Notes: generated by a model not told the origin, from the sequence alone. Shown: positions 16,986-25,657, counted from the first letter of the stretch. The stretch is DNA of 64,000 nt from Capsulimonadaceae bacterium (GCA_031292625.1 JARLGU010000008.1:1-64000); one strand, 5' to 3'. Made by a program: numbers and translations.

Positions 16986-18376
16986 GATACGGAACCGCCC
17001 CCAGCCGCCAAGAGCGCTTCCACAATCCGCTCCATCGCCATCGACCGTGAACCCTTCACAAGGACGAAGTCCCCCGCCGTCGGCGCAAGCTCTTGCGCGG
17101 CGAAGCGGGCGGCATCGACGGATGTCTCAAATTTGCGTTTCGCGTTGCCGGCGACGCGTCCGAAATCCTGGCCGACGACATACAGCTCGGTCAGTCCCAG
17201 TTCCCAGGCGCGGCGTGCAATGTCTTCGTGCATCTGCAGCGAGTGCGAGCCGAGTTCCTTCATGTCACCCAGGATAGCGATCTTGCGGCCGGTCGCTTTG
17301 CCGGCTGCCAGCGTGTCCAGCGCAGCGCGCATCGATGTCGGCGCGGCGTTGTAGCAGTCGCTCAGGATCGATGCTCCGCTGGGCGTGGACAGGATCTCCA
17401 TGCGCATCGGACCGGTCCGGTACGCGTCGATACCGCGCGCGGCGTCTTCGGGCGACACTCCGGCTGCAACGGCAACCGCGACCGCGCCGAGAGCGTTCAC
17501 GAGATCGTGTCTTGCAGGGGATGCGACTTGCAGCTCAAATACCACGCCGCCCGGTCCGGATGCCGTGCCTCCCCAGCCATTGGCGGCCCGCCGCGCATCG
17601 ATCAGCCGGAAGTCCGCGCAACTATCGGGGAAGGCTTCGGAGTCGACGAATGTCATCATTCGCTTACCCGCGGTTTCGCCAAGAACCGATGCGTAATCGT
17701 CGCCCGCGTTGAACACGGCCACCCCGTGCGATCCGGCAAGCCATTCAAACAGCTCGGATTTGGCGTCGGCGATCGCATCGCGCGAGCCCAGAAGCTCGAT
17801 ATGACTCTCTCCGATCAGCGTAATCACGCCAATCGTTGGTTCGGCGATCCGTGTGAGATCCTGGATTTGCCCCGCGGCCCGCATGCCCATCTCGACAACC
17901 GCGGCGCGGTGCTTTTCGGTGAGGCGAAGGAGCGTTTTCGGGAGCCCGATTTCGTTGTTCTCATTCCGATCCGTTCGCAGTACCGGTCCCAAGGGTTTCA
18001 ATGCGCAGGCAATAAGCTCCTTGGTGCTCGTCTTGCCGACGCTTCCGGTGACCGCGATCACCGGAATATCGAACTCACGCCGCCACGATCGGGCGATCTG
18101 ACTGAGCGCGGCGAGCGTGTTCGATACGACGAGAAGGGAGTCTGGACGCACTCCGAATGGAACGCGGCTGACGACGGCAGCCGCCGCCCCGGCAGCCAGC
18201 GACGCCGCGACGAACTCATGTCCATCGAATCGCTCGCCGCTAAGCGCGAGAAACAGGTCGCCGGGACGCAAAGACCGGGTATCCGTCGATAATCCCGTGA
18301 CTTCCGTTGCCGCCAGCGCTTCGCCGGGCATCTGCGCGCCGATCGCGCCAGCGATCCGCCGAATACTCATCCGCAT
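16982..18376 (-). CDS. murF: UDP-MurNAc-tripeptide--D-Ala-D-Ala ligase MurF
   Basis: A 464-residue Mur ligase that completes the cytoplasmic pentapeptide precursor. Visible motifs: N-terminal TGLSTDTRSLRPGDLFLALSGERFDGHEF, ATP-binding VIAVTGSVGKTSTKELI (about residue 105), the NENNEIGLPKTLL region, VVEMGMRAAGQIQDL, ILSDCYNAAPTSMRAALDTLA and ILGDMKELGSHS. It overlaps murE by 10 nt at its 5' end and mraY by 4 nt at its 3' end, so it lies within one tightly packed transcription unit. Confidence 0.95.
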   Translation of the reverse strand: MRMSIRRIAGAIGAQMPGEALAATEVTGLSTDTRSLRPGDLFLALSGERFDGHEFVAASLAAGAAAAVVSRVPFGVRPDSLLVVSNTLAALSQIARSWRREFDIPVIAVTGSVGKTSTKELIACALKPLGPVLRTDRNENNEIGLPKTLLRLTEKHRAAVVEMGMRAAGQIQDLTRIAEPTIGVITLIGESHIELLGSRDAIADAKSELFEWLAGSHGVAVFNAGDDYASVLGETAGKRMMTFVDSEAFPDSCADFRLIDARRAANGWGGTASGPGGVVFELQVASPARHDLVNALGAVAVAVAAGVSPEDAARGIDAYRTGPMRMEILSTPSGASILSDCYNAAPTSMRAALDTLAAGKATGRKIAILGDMKELGSHSLQMHEDIARRAWELGLTELYVVGQDFGRVAGNAKRKFETSVDAARFAAQELAPTAGDFVLVKGSRSMAMERIVEALLAAGGGSVS

Positions 18377-19890
18377 GAATCGATCTCCTCACGCGCAACC
18401 TTGCGGTCGTCAAAATCGTGAACGACGCTCCCGATGATCTGGTAGGTTTCGTGGCCCTTGCCGGCTATGACGATCAGGTCTCCCTCTTGAGCTTCTTCGC
18501 AAACGGCGATCCGGATCGCTCGACGCCTGTCGGGTTCAATGCGGGTTTTGGCCCGCCCGCCCGCCTGGTCTACGCCGGCGAGTATCTCCTTGATAATGGC
18601 GTCAGGCTGCTCGCTGCGCGGATTGTCGCTCGTAACAATGACCCGATCGGCCAACTCGGCCGCGATTCGCCCCATAATCGGCCGCTTCGTGCGGTCCCGG
18701 TCGCCGCCGCAGCCGAAAACGCACACGAGACGCGTGGGCTTCAGCGCGCGCGCGCTTGCGAGAACGTTCTCCACTCCGTCCGGCGTATGTGCGTAATCGA
18801 CGAGAACATGGTACCCCTTGCCCTTCGTATCGACGGGCTCGAAGCGGCCTGGGACGCATGGGAGGCTGGACAGACCCGCGCACACGGCATCGATGCGCAC
18901 GCCGCGAGCACGAGCGGCGCCGATTGCGGCAAGCGCATTGCGGACGTTGAACAGCCCGCCGACGCGAAGGCTGACTGGGTACGATTCGCCGCCTGATTCG
19001 GTGACCGTGAATGAGGTGCCGGCGGGGCTGACATTAAGGTTCGTAGCGCGCAGGCGCGCATCGCCGGCATCGACCGCGTATGTCCAGCAGTCGCGTCCCG
19101 CCGCTTTGGACAGCGCCGCGAAATCGCGGCCGGTCTCGTCATCGACGTTGATGCTCACGTGGAAGTCTTGCTTGGCGTAGCGTCTGGCGTACTCGTCGAA
19201 CAGACGGCTTTTGACGTCGCGGTACGCCTGCATGGTCTTGTGGTAGTCGAGGTGGTCCTGCGTGAGATTGGTGAACACCCCTGTATCGAAGGCGCACCAG
19301 GCGGTACGCTCTTGATCGATCGCGTGCGAACTCACCTCCATGATGACTTCGTCGACGCCTTCATCGACCATGCGCGCCAATAACTCTTGAAGCTCCGTTG
19401 CTTCCGGCGTGGTCGACACTGACCAGTGCGTCTCGACATCGACGCCGCCGATTTTCACGCCTGTGGTTCCGATCACCGCAGTCTTCTTGCCCGCCGCTCG
19501 AAAGATACGGTCGAGCATATAGGTCACCGTCGTTTTGCCGTTGGTGCCCGTGACTCCCGTAAGGCCGAGCTTTTCCGAGGGGCGTCCGTAGAGAACCGCC
19601 GCCAGGGCGGGCAGCGCGGCGCGCGTGTCCGCCAAATGCAGCCAGGGCGAAGAGTGGGGAGGCGCGGCCGAGTCGCTTACGGCAAGTGCGACCGCCCCGC
19701 TTTCGAGCGCCTGCGCAATAAAGGCGTGCCCATCCGAGTGGCCGCCCTTGATGCAGACAAACAGGCTTCCAGGCCGCACTTGCCGCGAGTCGTGCGTGAC
19801 GTGCGTGATCTCAGTATCGAGATCGCCGCCAGCCGTCAATTCTTTTGCGAATTCAAGCGGCAAAGCAGCCGCGAGTTCCTGTAGCTTCAT
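18367..19890 (-). CDS. murE: UDP-MurNAc-tripeptide synthetase MurE (meso-DAP type)
   Basis: A 507-residue ligase from the ATG at 19890 (MKLQELAAALPLEF); the in-frame GTG at 19935 would add 15 residues, and neither start has a strong ribosome-binding site. Walker-type loop GVTGTNGKTTVTYML at residues 112-125; HDSRQVRPGSLFVCIKGGHSDGH near the N-terminus; SSHAIDQERTAWCAFDTGVFTNLTQDHLDYHKTM centrally. In the C-terminal domain the DNPRSEQP motif indicates meso-diaminopimelate specificity by comparison with characterised MurE enzymes, consistent with the asd-dapA pair in this window. It is separated from the upstream PBP gene by element A copy 4, the only large gap inside this dcw cluster. Confidence 0.95.
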   Translation of the reverse strand: MKLQELAAALPLEFAKELTAGGDLDTEITHVTHDSRQVRPGSLFVCIKGGHSDGHAFIAQALESGAVALAVSDSAAPPHSSPWLHLADTRAALPALAAVLYGRPSEKLGLTGVTGTNGKTTVTYMLDRIFRAAGKKTAVIGTTGVKIGGVDVETHWSVSTTPEATELQELLARMVDEGVDEVIMEVSSHAIDQERTAWCAFDTGVFTNLTQDHLDYHKTMQAYRDVKSRLFDEYARRYAKQDFHVSINVDDETGRDFAALSKAAGRDCWTYAVDAGDARLRATNLNVSPAGTSFTVTESGGESYPVSLRVGGLFNVRNALAAIGAARARGVRIDAVCAGLSSLPCVPGRFEPVDTKGKGYHVLVDYAHTPDGVENVLASARALKPTRLVCVFGCGGDRDRTKRPIMGRIAAELADRVIVTSDNPRSEQPDAIIKEILAGVDQAGGRAKTRIEPDRRRAIRIAVCEEAQEGDLIVIAGKGHETYQIIGSVVHDFDDRKVAREEIDSCG

Positions 19891-19944
19891 ATTATTGATA
19901 CGCTTTATGTGAGCGTGCGTAATCGACGGGCGCACCGAGAATCA

Positions 19945-20150
19945 GATTCAGGACGGCTCGTGCCGCCGGGGCAATTTTTTGCCCGCGCCTCGTTCACGGC
20001 GGTGATTTACGATGCTTCGTCAACACGCGTACGGCCTTTTGTAGCTAGCATCCGATTCCAACGCACATCGCTAATCGGTGAAAGCGCTGTGACGGCCCTT
20101 TATCAAAAACGGCCACGGCGGCCGGGGAGCCGTCTAACAAGACCTTTCTT
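19945..20150 (+). repeat. Element A copy 4 (inside dcw cluster)
   Basis: Begins GATTCAGGACGGCTCGTGCC, contains TTTGCCCGCGCCTCGTTCACGG, ACACGCGTACGGCC and GAAAGCGCTGTGACGG, and ends GGAGCCGTCTAACAAGACC. It lies 2 nt past the PBP stop codon, antisense to it, and about 55 nt before murE. A dcw transcript would have to read through its long stem. Confidence 0.88.
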
Positions 20151-20152
20151 TT

Positions 20153-22120
20153 TTAGGCCGTTTTATGGTGCGTCTTCGCGTGAGATCGATGCTCCCGCGG
20201 CTGATCGGGCTTGGTCGTTTTCTCTGGTTCGGTTGTCTTCTCTTGTTTTACCGGAGCGACGGCTGCAGGCGCGTTGTCATCCGTTTTGACTTTATTCCGG
20301 TCCGCATAGTCGAGCTTGCCGGGAGCGTCCCGCACAACGTTCATGTACCAGAGGGACTGCTGGGCGACATCGTGGACGACAGGCGCGGCGACGACCGCGC
20401 CCCAGTGGACGCCCTGCGGCTTGTTGACGGTACACAGAATGACCAATCTCGGATTGTTGAGCGGGGCGATACCGCAGAAGGAACCGATGTATTCTCCGCC
20501 ATAGTGTCCGTGTTCCGCAACCTGCGCGCTACCGGTTTTGCCGCCGATATTGTAGCCCTCAATCTGCGCCGGCTTGCCTGTGCCTTCCTCGACTACGGTT
20601 TGCAGCATTGAAAGAAGCGCCTTGGCGACCTCAGGTTTGATGATTCGTTTGGGCGGATCCTGCGGCAGCATGCCCTTTACAATATGCGGCGTGATGTGCA
20701 TTCCCCCATTCGCGAACGTGCAGTATGCCGCGGCGAGCTGGACTGGGGTCACGGAGATGCCCTGGCCGAATCCGACGTTGGCAAGCTGGATGAGCGACCA
20801 CGGCTTGACATCCGGCGAGCGAAGGTGGCTATGCTGTACGCCAGGCAGACCGATCTGCGGCCTGTCCAAGAAGCCGAATGCCTTTTCGTATTCGTAAAGC
20901 TTATTCGCGCCCAGGTGCATTGCATATTGCGCGGCGCCGATGTTGCAGGAGTTCTTGAGCACGGCCCGCATGTCCTCGTCGCCGTGGACGCCATAGGTCG
21001 GCGGGTCCTTTGCGCAGTGCACGACGTGGTTGCCGATCTGAATCTGGCCCGAGCAATGCACATGGTGGTTCTGCATGTCGAGCCCCTGAGCGTCCAGAAC
21101 GGCAGCGAGCGTCACCGATTTGAGCGTCGATCCTGGTTCGTAGAGATCGGAAACCGCACGATTATCCCATTGCTGGTACGTGGTGCCTTTCAAGACGTTG
21201 GGATTAAAGACCGGCATGTTGGCGATCGCGAGGACCTCCCCGGTCTTCGGATCGATTACGACGCAGCTTCCGCTTTCCGCGTGGTGGTCGGTGACTGACT
21301 TCGCCAACGCTTGCTCGGCATAACGTTGAATGTTCACGTCGATCGTCAGCTGAATGTCATCGCCATTCTTGGCGTCGACGCGCCGGATTTCGGTCCCCGG
21401 GATGTCGCGCCGGTGCGCATCGGTTGTGGTTACCGTGTAGCCGTCATGTCCGGCAAGGGCGGCGTTCATCGATTTTTCGATGCCGTATTCGCCAACGTCG
21501 AGGCCGTTTTGCTTTGTTAGGAACCCCACAGTGTGGCAGGCGAGCGTTCCTTTCGGGTAGCTGCGGACCCACCGGGTAACGACGGACGATCCGGTGAGGT
21601 TGACAGGTTGCTTGGCATCCTTGATATGCGCGGCCTTTTCCGCCGCGAATTGGTCCTGGTACTGCTGGATGTGCTCATATGAGACGCCATGCGCGAGCAT
21701 GATGAAGCGGATCTTTTTGCCGGCGGGGGTTGTGCGCTGCTGTGCGCCCGCGATCCGAGCGGCGATGGCGTCCGCGGCCTGGCCTGGGAGGAACTTGACG
21801 ATGTCGGCAGCGAACGCCGCGGGATCCTTTATGACGAGAGGGTCGGCCGCGACATCGCCGACAGCGACATTGATCGCCAGGGGGACGCCATTGCGGTCGA
21901 CGATGATTCCGCGCTGACTGAGCAAGATCGTCTTGTGGTCGCGGATTTTCTTCGCTTCTGCTTGATAGTAACCGTGCTTGACGACTTGAATGTACGCCAG
22001 TCTGAGCGCAAGCGCCACAAACAAGCAGGTTACTATAAAAAATCCAAACCGGACGCGCTGACGGATAATATTCCGATGCAGGCGCATCCGGTCGGATGCA
22101 TAATCAATTCTTACACTCAT
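20153..22120 (-). CDS. Penicillin-binding protein 2/FtsI-type division transpeptidase
   Basis: A 655-residue class B PBP. The ATG at 22120 has GGGAG 6 nt upstream. It has a basic N-terminus and one membrane anchor (about residues 24-46), a PBP dimerisation domain (about 65-250), and a transpeptidase domain with SxxK as S331-T-L-K334, SxN as S391-C-N393 and KTGS at 528-531. The C-terminal 35 residues are lysine/proline/histidine rich; no PASTA domains are present. It cross-links septal peptidoglycan in the periplasm with FtsW. Position between ftsL and murE is standard for ftsI/spoVD. Element A copy 4 begins immediately after its stop codon. Confidence 0.93.
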   Translation of the reverse strand: MSVRIDYASDRMRLHRNIIRQRVRFGFFIVTCLFVALALRLAYIQVVKHGYYQAEAKKIRDHKTILLSQRGIIVDRNGVPLAINVAVGDVAADPLVIKDPAAFAADIVKFLPGQAADAIAARIAGAQQRTTPAGKKIRFIMLAHGVSYEHIQQYQDQFAAEKAAHIKDAKQPVNLTGSSVVTRWVRSYPKGTLACHTVGFLTKQNGLDVGEYGIEKSMNAALAGHDGYTVTTTDAHRRDIPGTEIRRVDAKNGDDIQLTIDVNIQRYAEQALAKSVTDHHAESGSCVVIDPKTGEVLAIANMPVFNPNVLKGTTYQQWDNRAVSDLYEPGSTLKSVTLAAVLDAQGLDMQNHHVHCSGQIQIGNHVVHCAKDPPTYGVHGDEDMRAVLKNSCNIGAAQYAMHLGANKLYEYEKAFGFLDRPQIGLPGVQHSHLRSPDVKPWSLIQLANVGFGQGISVTPVQLAAAYCTFANGGMHITPHIVKGMLPQDPPKRIIKPEVAKALLSMLQTVVEEGTGKPAQIEGYNIGGKTGSAQVAEHGHYGGEYIGSFCGIAPLNNPRLVILCTVNKPQGVHWGAVVAAPVVHDVAQQSLWYMNVVRDAPGKLDYADRNKVKTDDNAPAAVAPVKQEKTTEPEKTTKPDQPREHRSHAKTHHKTA

Positions 22121-22189
22121 GTGCGGCTCCCGGCGCCGTTATCGTGCGATTGTGCGACGGGTTGTAACACCCTGTCTGAACAGTGCGTG

Positions 22190-22792
22190 TCAGTTCTCTC
22201 CTGGCGACCCGGGTCCCGAGTCCGTTGGAACCTGAGCCACCGTGTCCGAGTTCGTTTCGGCCGGTTGCCGCGCGGGAGAGCTTTGGACGGTGACGTAATC
22301 GGCTTTCTCACCCATCACCATACCCATTTTCTCCGCTGCCTGGGCAATGCGAGCCGGACTTTCGAGCTGTCCGATCTCGTTAATCAGAGCGTGCTGCCTG
22401 GCGACCTCGATCGTCCTCTCAACCTGCAGACCGGTGATGACACGACCTTGGTAAGCGACGCGCATATAAGCAGCCAGATAGATTACTCCAAGGACACAAA
22501 CGCATGCCGCGCCTGCCAGCAGCGCGGAGATCAGCATCGTTTCGCCTTGGGACCAGCGGTTGGCCTGCGCCATTCGACCTGCCCGCGGCCGGGTTGCGGT
22601 AGCGGACGAGAGGGCAGGGCGGTCCGCCTTGGTTCGCCTGCTCGTCGTCCGGACCTCGTCGTGCTGAGGTTCCGCATAACGCAGCTTTGCTCCCGCTGGA
22701 ATGGAAAGCCGTCCGGCGGAATTCCGTATGGCGGCGGATTCCGCCGTTTCAGCGGGAGCTGCTCGCAGTTTTGTCGGTCTCTCAGCGATCAT
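22190..22792 (-). CDS. ftsL: FtsL-like bitopic division protein
   Basis: A 200-residue protein with a long basic, low-complexity cytoplasmic N-terminus (about 80 residues), one membrane span (about residues 86-108, MLISALLAGAACVCVLGVIYLAAY) and a short extracytoplasmic heptad region with EVARQHALINEIGQLESPARIAQAAEKMGM, typical of FtsL/DivIC. Sequence conservation of FtsL is weak; the assignment rests on topology and on position between rsmH and the division PBP. The ATG at 22792 has AAGGGG 7 nt upstream. The extended N-terminus and a proline/serine-rich tail are unusual. Confidence 0.75.
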   Translation of the reverse strand: MIAERPTKLRAAPAETAESAAIRNSAGRLSIPAGAKLRYAEPQHDEVRTTSRRTKADRPALSSATATRPRAGRMAQANRWSQGETMLISALLAGAACVCVLGVIYLAAYMRVAYQGRVITGLQVERTIEVARQHALINEIGQLESPARIAQAAEKMGMVMGEKADYVTVQSSPARQPAETNSDTVAQVPTDSGPGSPGEN

Positions 22793-22806
22793 TGCATGTC
22801 CCCTTT

Positions 22807-23781
22807 TCAGGTAGCCCTCTTTTGGAGCTTTAGTCGTTCCGCGATTCGAAGTTTGGCGCTTCTGGCTCTTGCGTTGTCTGCGATCTCGGAACTGGTTGGT
22901 ACGATCGGCTTGCGCGTAACCAACATTATTTGAGGCGACGATGCCTCACAAGTGCAGTACGGTTGATGCGGCGGGCACGAGCATTTGCCCGAGAGCGTCG
23001 AAAATGTTTGCTTCACGATGCGGTCTTCGCCGCTGTGATAGGAGATCACAGCGATCCGTCCGCCCGGCTTGAGCAGATCGATGAATTGGCGAAGGGCCTT
23101 TTCGAGCGATTCAAATTCGTGGTTCACCGCGATCCGTAAAGCCTGGAACGTCCGCGTGGCGGGATTGATATCCTTCGGCCTCGCGGCCGCCGGGATCGCC
23201 GCCAGAACGGTATCGATGAGCTGACCGGTAGTTCGATACAGCGCCCCATTGCGCCGCTCAACGACAAACTTCGCAATTCGCGAGGCCCAACGCTCATCAG
23301 CGTAATCGCGAAGAACTCGAACGAGCTCCCCCTCCGGGAGATCGTTGAGCAGATCGGCCGCGGTCAGCTCCATCGATCCTTGATCCATCCGCATGTCCAG
23401 AGGCGCGTTTGGATCTCTAAACGAAAAACCTCTCTCGGACGCGTCAAGCTGGTGTGACGAGACGCCCAAGTCAAGCAGAACGGCATCGATTTCACTGAGC
23501 CTCAGCCGGACGACATTGTCCGCGCCGAGGTCGTAGCGGCTGTGGATCAGATCGATCCTCGGCCGGGATGCTTCCGGAATGGCATCCAGCCTCGCCTGAC
23601 CCGCATCGATTGCTTGCTTATCGCGATCAATGCCAATCAGATGACCATTCCCGCCGATCGCTTCGGCCATTAGGGCCGAGTGGCCTCCGCCCCCCAACGT
23701 TGCGTCCACCACCGTCATCCCGGGCTCAAGCTTCAGCCCGTCAATCACTTCCTTCGCCAGAACCGGCACATGGTAGGTCAT
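22807..23781 (-). CDS. rsmH: 16S rRNA m4C1402 methyltransferase RsmH (MraW)
   Basis: A 324-residue SAM-dependent methyltransferase from the ATG at 23781 (MTYHVPVLAKEVIDGL). It methylates N4 of C1402 in 16S rRNA. Motifs: TVVDATLGGGGHSALMAEAI (SAM loop), LIGIDRDKQAID, DAVLLDLGVSSHQLDASERGFSFRDPNAPLDMRMD, RTFQALRIAVNHEFESLEKAL and ISYHSGEDRIVKQTF. The partner 2'-O-methylase of the same nucleotide, rsmI, is also in this window at 25658-26494. Second gene of the dcw cluster. Confidence 0.96.
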   Translation of the reverse strand: MTYHVPVLAKEVIDGLKLEPGMTVVDATLGGGGHSALMAEAIGGNGHLIGIDRDKQAIDAGQARLDAIPEASRPRIDLIHSRYDLGADNVVRLRLSEIDAVLLDLGVSSHQLDASERGFSFRDPNAPLDMRMDQGSMELTAADLLNDLPEGELVRVLRDYADERWASRIAKFVVERRNGALYRTTGQLIDTVLAAIPAAARPKDINPATRTFQALRIAVNHEFESLEKALRQFIDLLKPGGRIAVISYHSGEDRIVKQTFSTLSGKCSCPPHQPYCTCEASSPQIMLVTRKPIVPTSSEIADNARARSAKLRIAERLKLQKRAT

Positions 23782-23875
23782 CGGTCGGGCACGGTTCCCT
23801 CCGGTGCGCACGTTTGTGCGCCGGGGCGTTGCGTCGAGAAGTCTCCCCTTGGGATACGACTGCTAAACAAAATTG

Positions 23876-24331
23876 CTATGCGTGGAACAGACCCTTGCCA
23901 ACGCCTGTCGCTTCCGCCGAAGCCATCAGGCTCTCTTCGGAGATTCCGCGAACGAACTCGGACCAGCGCTTCTTGTTCCAGATCTCAACGTGATTGGTCA
24001 TTCCGACAATGGACACATCGCTCTGGGTTTCGATCATTGCCCAATCACGTAAATGCGGCGAGAGTGCTACCCGGCCCTGGTTGTCCAGGTTCGCATCGAT
24101 CGCTTCCGCGCAGAAAAAGCGCTGAAGCATTATGGAGTTCTTATCGAGGAAGGGCTGCGCTTTGAACTTCTCATCGAAGAAGGTACGAAAATCTTCTTCG
24201 GTGAGGACAAAGAGACAGTGGTCCAGGCCCTTGGTAATAATAAATTTCTCCCCAAGTTGCGGTCTGAATTTGGAAGGGATGATGACCCTTCCTTTATCGT
24301 CCACTGTATGTTCAAATCCCCCCCAGTACAC
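23876..24331 (-). CDS. mraZ: Transcriptional regulator MraZ
   Basis: A 151-residue protein from a GTG start at 24331, with GGGAG 7 nt upstream. It consists of two SpoVT/AbrB-like swapped-hairpin domains, each with the conserved DxxGR element (VDDKGRVIIPSKFR near residue 10; LDNQGRVALSPHLRDWA near residue 82). MraZ is a ring-forming repressor of the dcw operon that binds short direct repeats upstream of its own gene. Three such repeats are present here, between promoter and start codon, so autoregulation is well supported. Confidence 0.95.
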   Translation of the reverse strand: MYWGGFEHTVDDKGRVIIPSKFRPQLGEKFIITKGLDHCLFVLTEEDFRTFFDEKFKAQPFLDKNSIMLQRFFCAEAIDANLDNQGRVALSPHLRDWAMIETQSDVSIVGMTNHVEIWNKKRWSEFVRGISEESLMASAEATGVGKGLFHA

Positions 24332-24343
24332 ATTAATCTCCCG

Positions 24344-24368
24344 CCACTAGAAACCACTTCGCACCACT
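24344..24368 (-). promoter_or_regulatory. MraZ operator: three AGTGG direct repeats
   Basis: On the minus strand AGTGG occurs at 24364-24368, 24354-24358 and 24344-24348, a precise 10-bp period (5-bp box, 5-bp spacer). This matches the known MraZ-box architecture, with AGTGG in place of the enterobacterial TGGG core. The boxes lie downstream of the -10 element and end just before the mraZ ribosome-binding site, a position fit for repression. Confidence 0.85.
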
Positions 24369-24375
24369 GGCTACC

Positions 24376-24404
24376 ATATTAACGCATTCAGCCCCCATTG
24401 TCAA
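24376..24404 (-). promoter_or_regulatory. Sigma-70 promoter of the dcw cluster
   Basis: Consensus TTGACA (24399-24404) and TAATAT (24376-24381) with a 17-bp spacer on the minus strand, about 45 bp upstream of the mraZ GTG. It is the only strong promoter seen ahead of the cluster. Confidence 0.85.
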
Positions 24405-24757
24405 GCCGTAATTTGGATTTTGATCGGAGTTATTTTGAGCGTGCATCCGTTCGTGACCGTCGGCGGCAGGCAGATAGACGGGCCACGGCGGCAACAGACA
24501 TTTTCGTGAAAAATGGGCAAATGTAGCCGATATTGCGTGTGCGCACGCACGATCCGGCGCGATTTAACGGCGCAGGGACGGGCGTTGCGCGAGCCATTGG
24601 GGGCGTGGTGGGGCGTCGTGGGGGGAGATGCCGGGGATTCGGGCAATTCCCCACCTGCCGCCACTTTCGGCGGCAAACGAAAACGAAGGCCCAGCCGGTA
24701 TTGGGGCCTCTTCGACGGATTCAAGTCACGGCTAACGCCGCGCGCGTGTGCGAAGGA
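24405..24757. other. Non-coding gap between mraZ and the small unknown gene
   Basis: About 350 bp with no supported gene. It contains a TGCCGCC-ACTTT-CGGCGGCA hairpin near 24656 and a terminator at 24685-24712. Short open frames here are proline/arginine rich and not convincing. Confidence 0.5.
24685..24712 (-). terminator. Terminator of the 24758-25132 gene
   Basis: Minus-strand hairpin with AGGCCC/GGGCCT arms around a 10-12-nt loop, followed by GTTTTCGTTT. It lies 45 nt after the stop codon of the small unknown gene. Confidence 0.55.
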
Positions 24758-25132
24758 CTAGCGCGCGTTCGCCAACGCATGCTCGGCGGCTTCGATTTCT
24801 CGCCTGCGCTGGCGCTGTACGAGAACCGGCTGCTGGTCGACGCAACGGACGAGCGGGGTCAAGCCGCTCCCCTGGGCCATTTCGACGAGGCGCGGGGCCA
24901 GCGTGTACTCGATAAAATCCGCGTACAACTCTGAGTAGTGCGTCAGGGAAACGGATGCGCTCCAGGTCGTCGCAAGCGAGCGATCGGTAGACGGGGCGTA
25001 AACGACGGAGGGGCCAGATCCCGTGCTCCAGTCGATTGCAACCTTTTGGGCTCCCGCAGTCTTCCATTCGCCGAGTTTGGCGCGGTAGTCATCGAAATCG
25101 AATTCTGGTTCGTGAAGAAGTTTGTTTTCCAT
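24758..25132 (-). CDS. Hypothetical protein, 124 residues
   Basis: Starts at the ATG at 25132 (MENKLLHEPEFDFDDYRAKLGEW) with CGGAG 6 nt upstream; further upstream the frame runs into element A copy 5 and is not coding. The protein is soluble and acidic at the N-terminus, has a central STGSGPSVVYAPSTDRSLATTWSASVSLTHYSELYADFIEYTLAPRLVEMAQG and a basic, helical C-terminus (QRQRRREIEAAEHALANAR). No signal peptide or membrane segment. I do not recognise a family. A terminator-like hairpin follows it. Confidence 0.55.
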   Translation of the reverse strand: MENKLLHEPEFDFDDYRAKLGEWKTAGAQKVAIDWSTGSGPSVVYAPSTDRSLATTWSASVSLTHYSELYADFIEYTLAPRLVEMAQGSGLTPLVRCVDQQPVLVQRQRRREIEAAEHALANAR

Positions 25133-25163
25133 GGGTGCTCCGAAGTGTCTCGCCAGTAAGCAT

Positions 25164-25405
25164 GTGTGTAATATACTGGCGTATTGCGAGAAGGATTCAG
25201 GACGGCTCATGCCGCCGTGGCATTCTTTCGCTCGCGCCTCGTTCACGGCGGTGATTCACGATGCCTCGTCAACACGCGTACGGCCTTTTGTCGGCGGCGT
25301 CCGGACCCAGCGCACATCGTGAAGCAGTGAAAGCGCTGTGACGGCCCTTTTTCAAAAACGGCCCCGGCGGCCGGGGAGCCGTCTTACAAGACTTTTCGAT
25401 TTTTC
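25164..25405 (+). repeat. Element A copy 5 (complete)
   Basis: Complete copy with the extended left end GTGTGTAATATACTGGCG, GATTCAGGACGGCTCATGCC, ACACGCGTACGGCC, GAAAGCGCTGTGACGGCCC, the TTTTTCAAAAACGGCC hairpin and GGAGCCGTCTTACAAGAC. It is followed after about 100 bp by deleted copy 6, so it is the distal member of a tandem pair. Confidence 0.88.
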
Positions 25406-25503
25406 TAAGATTCATTCTCGAATATTATAGCGCGCGTTTGCCTCTTCTGACAATAGGATGACCAAAGACCGTGGGGCGATCGCGCTCGGAACGCTTCTCG
25501 GAT

Positions 25504-25650
25504 TGTGTGTAATAAACTGGCGTATTGCGAGAAGGATTCAGGACGGCTCGTGCCGCCGGGGCAATTTTTTGCCCGCGCCTCGTTCACGGCGGTGATTTGC
25601 GTTGCCTCGTCAACCGGGGAGGCGTCTTACAAGACTTTTCGATTATTTCA
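25504..25650 (+). repeat. Element A copy 6 (internal deletion)
   Basis: The left end (TGTGTAATAAACTGGCGTAT to GCCTCGTCAACC) is fused directly to the right end (GGGGAGGCGTCTTACAAGAC); about 100-130 bp of the interior is missing. The right end lies about 7 nt past the rsmI stop codon, antisense. Confidence 0.85.
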
Positions 25651-25657
25651 CGCGCTC

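Noticed and set aside
17093-18292. 399-codon frame antisense to murF
   Set aside because: murF carries all expected ligase motifs on the other strand; the antisense frame has no recognisable domain.
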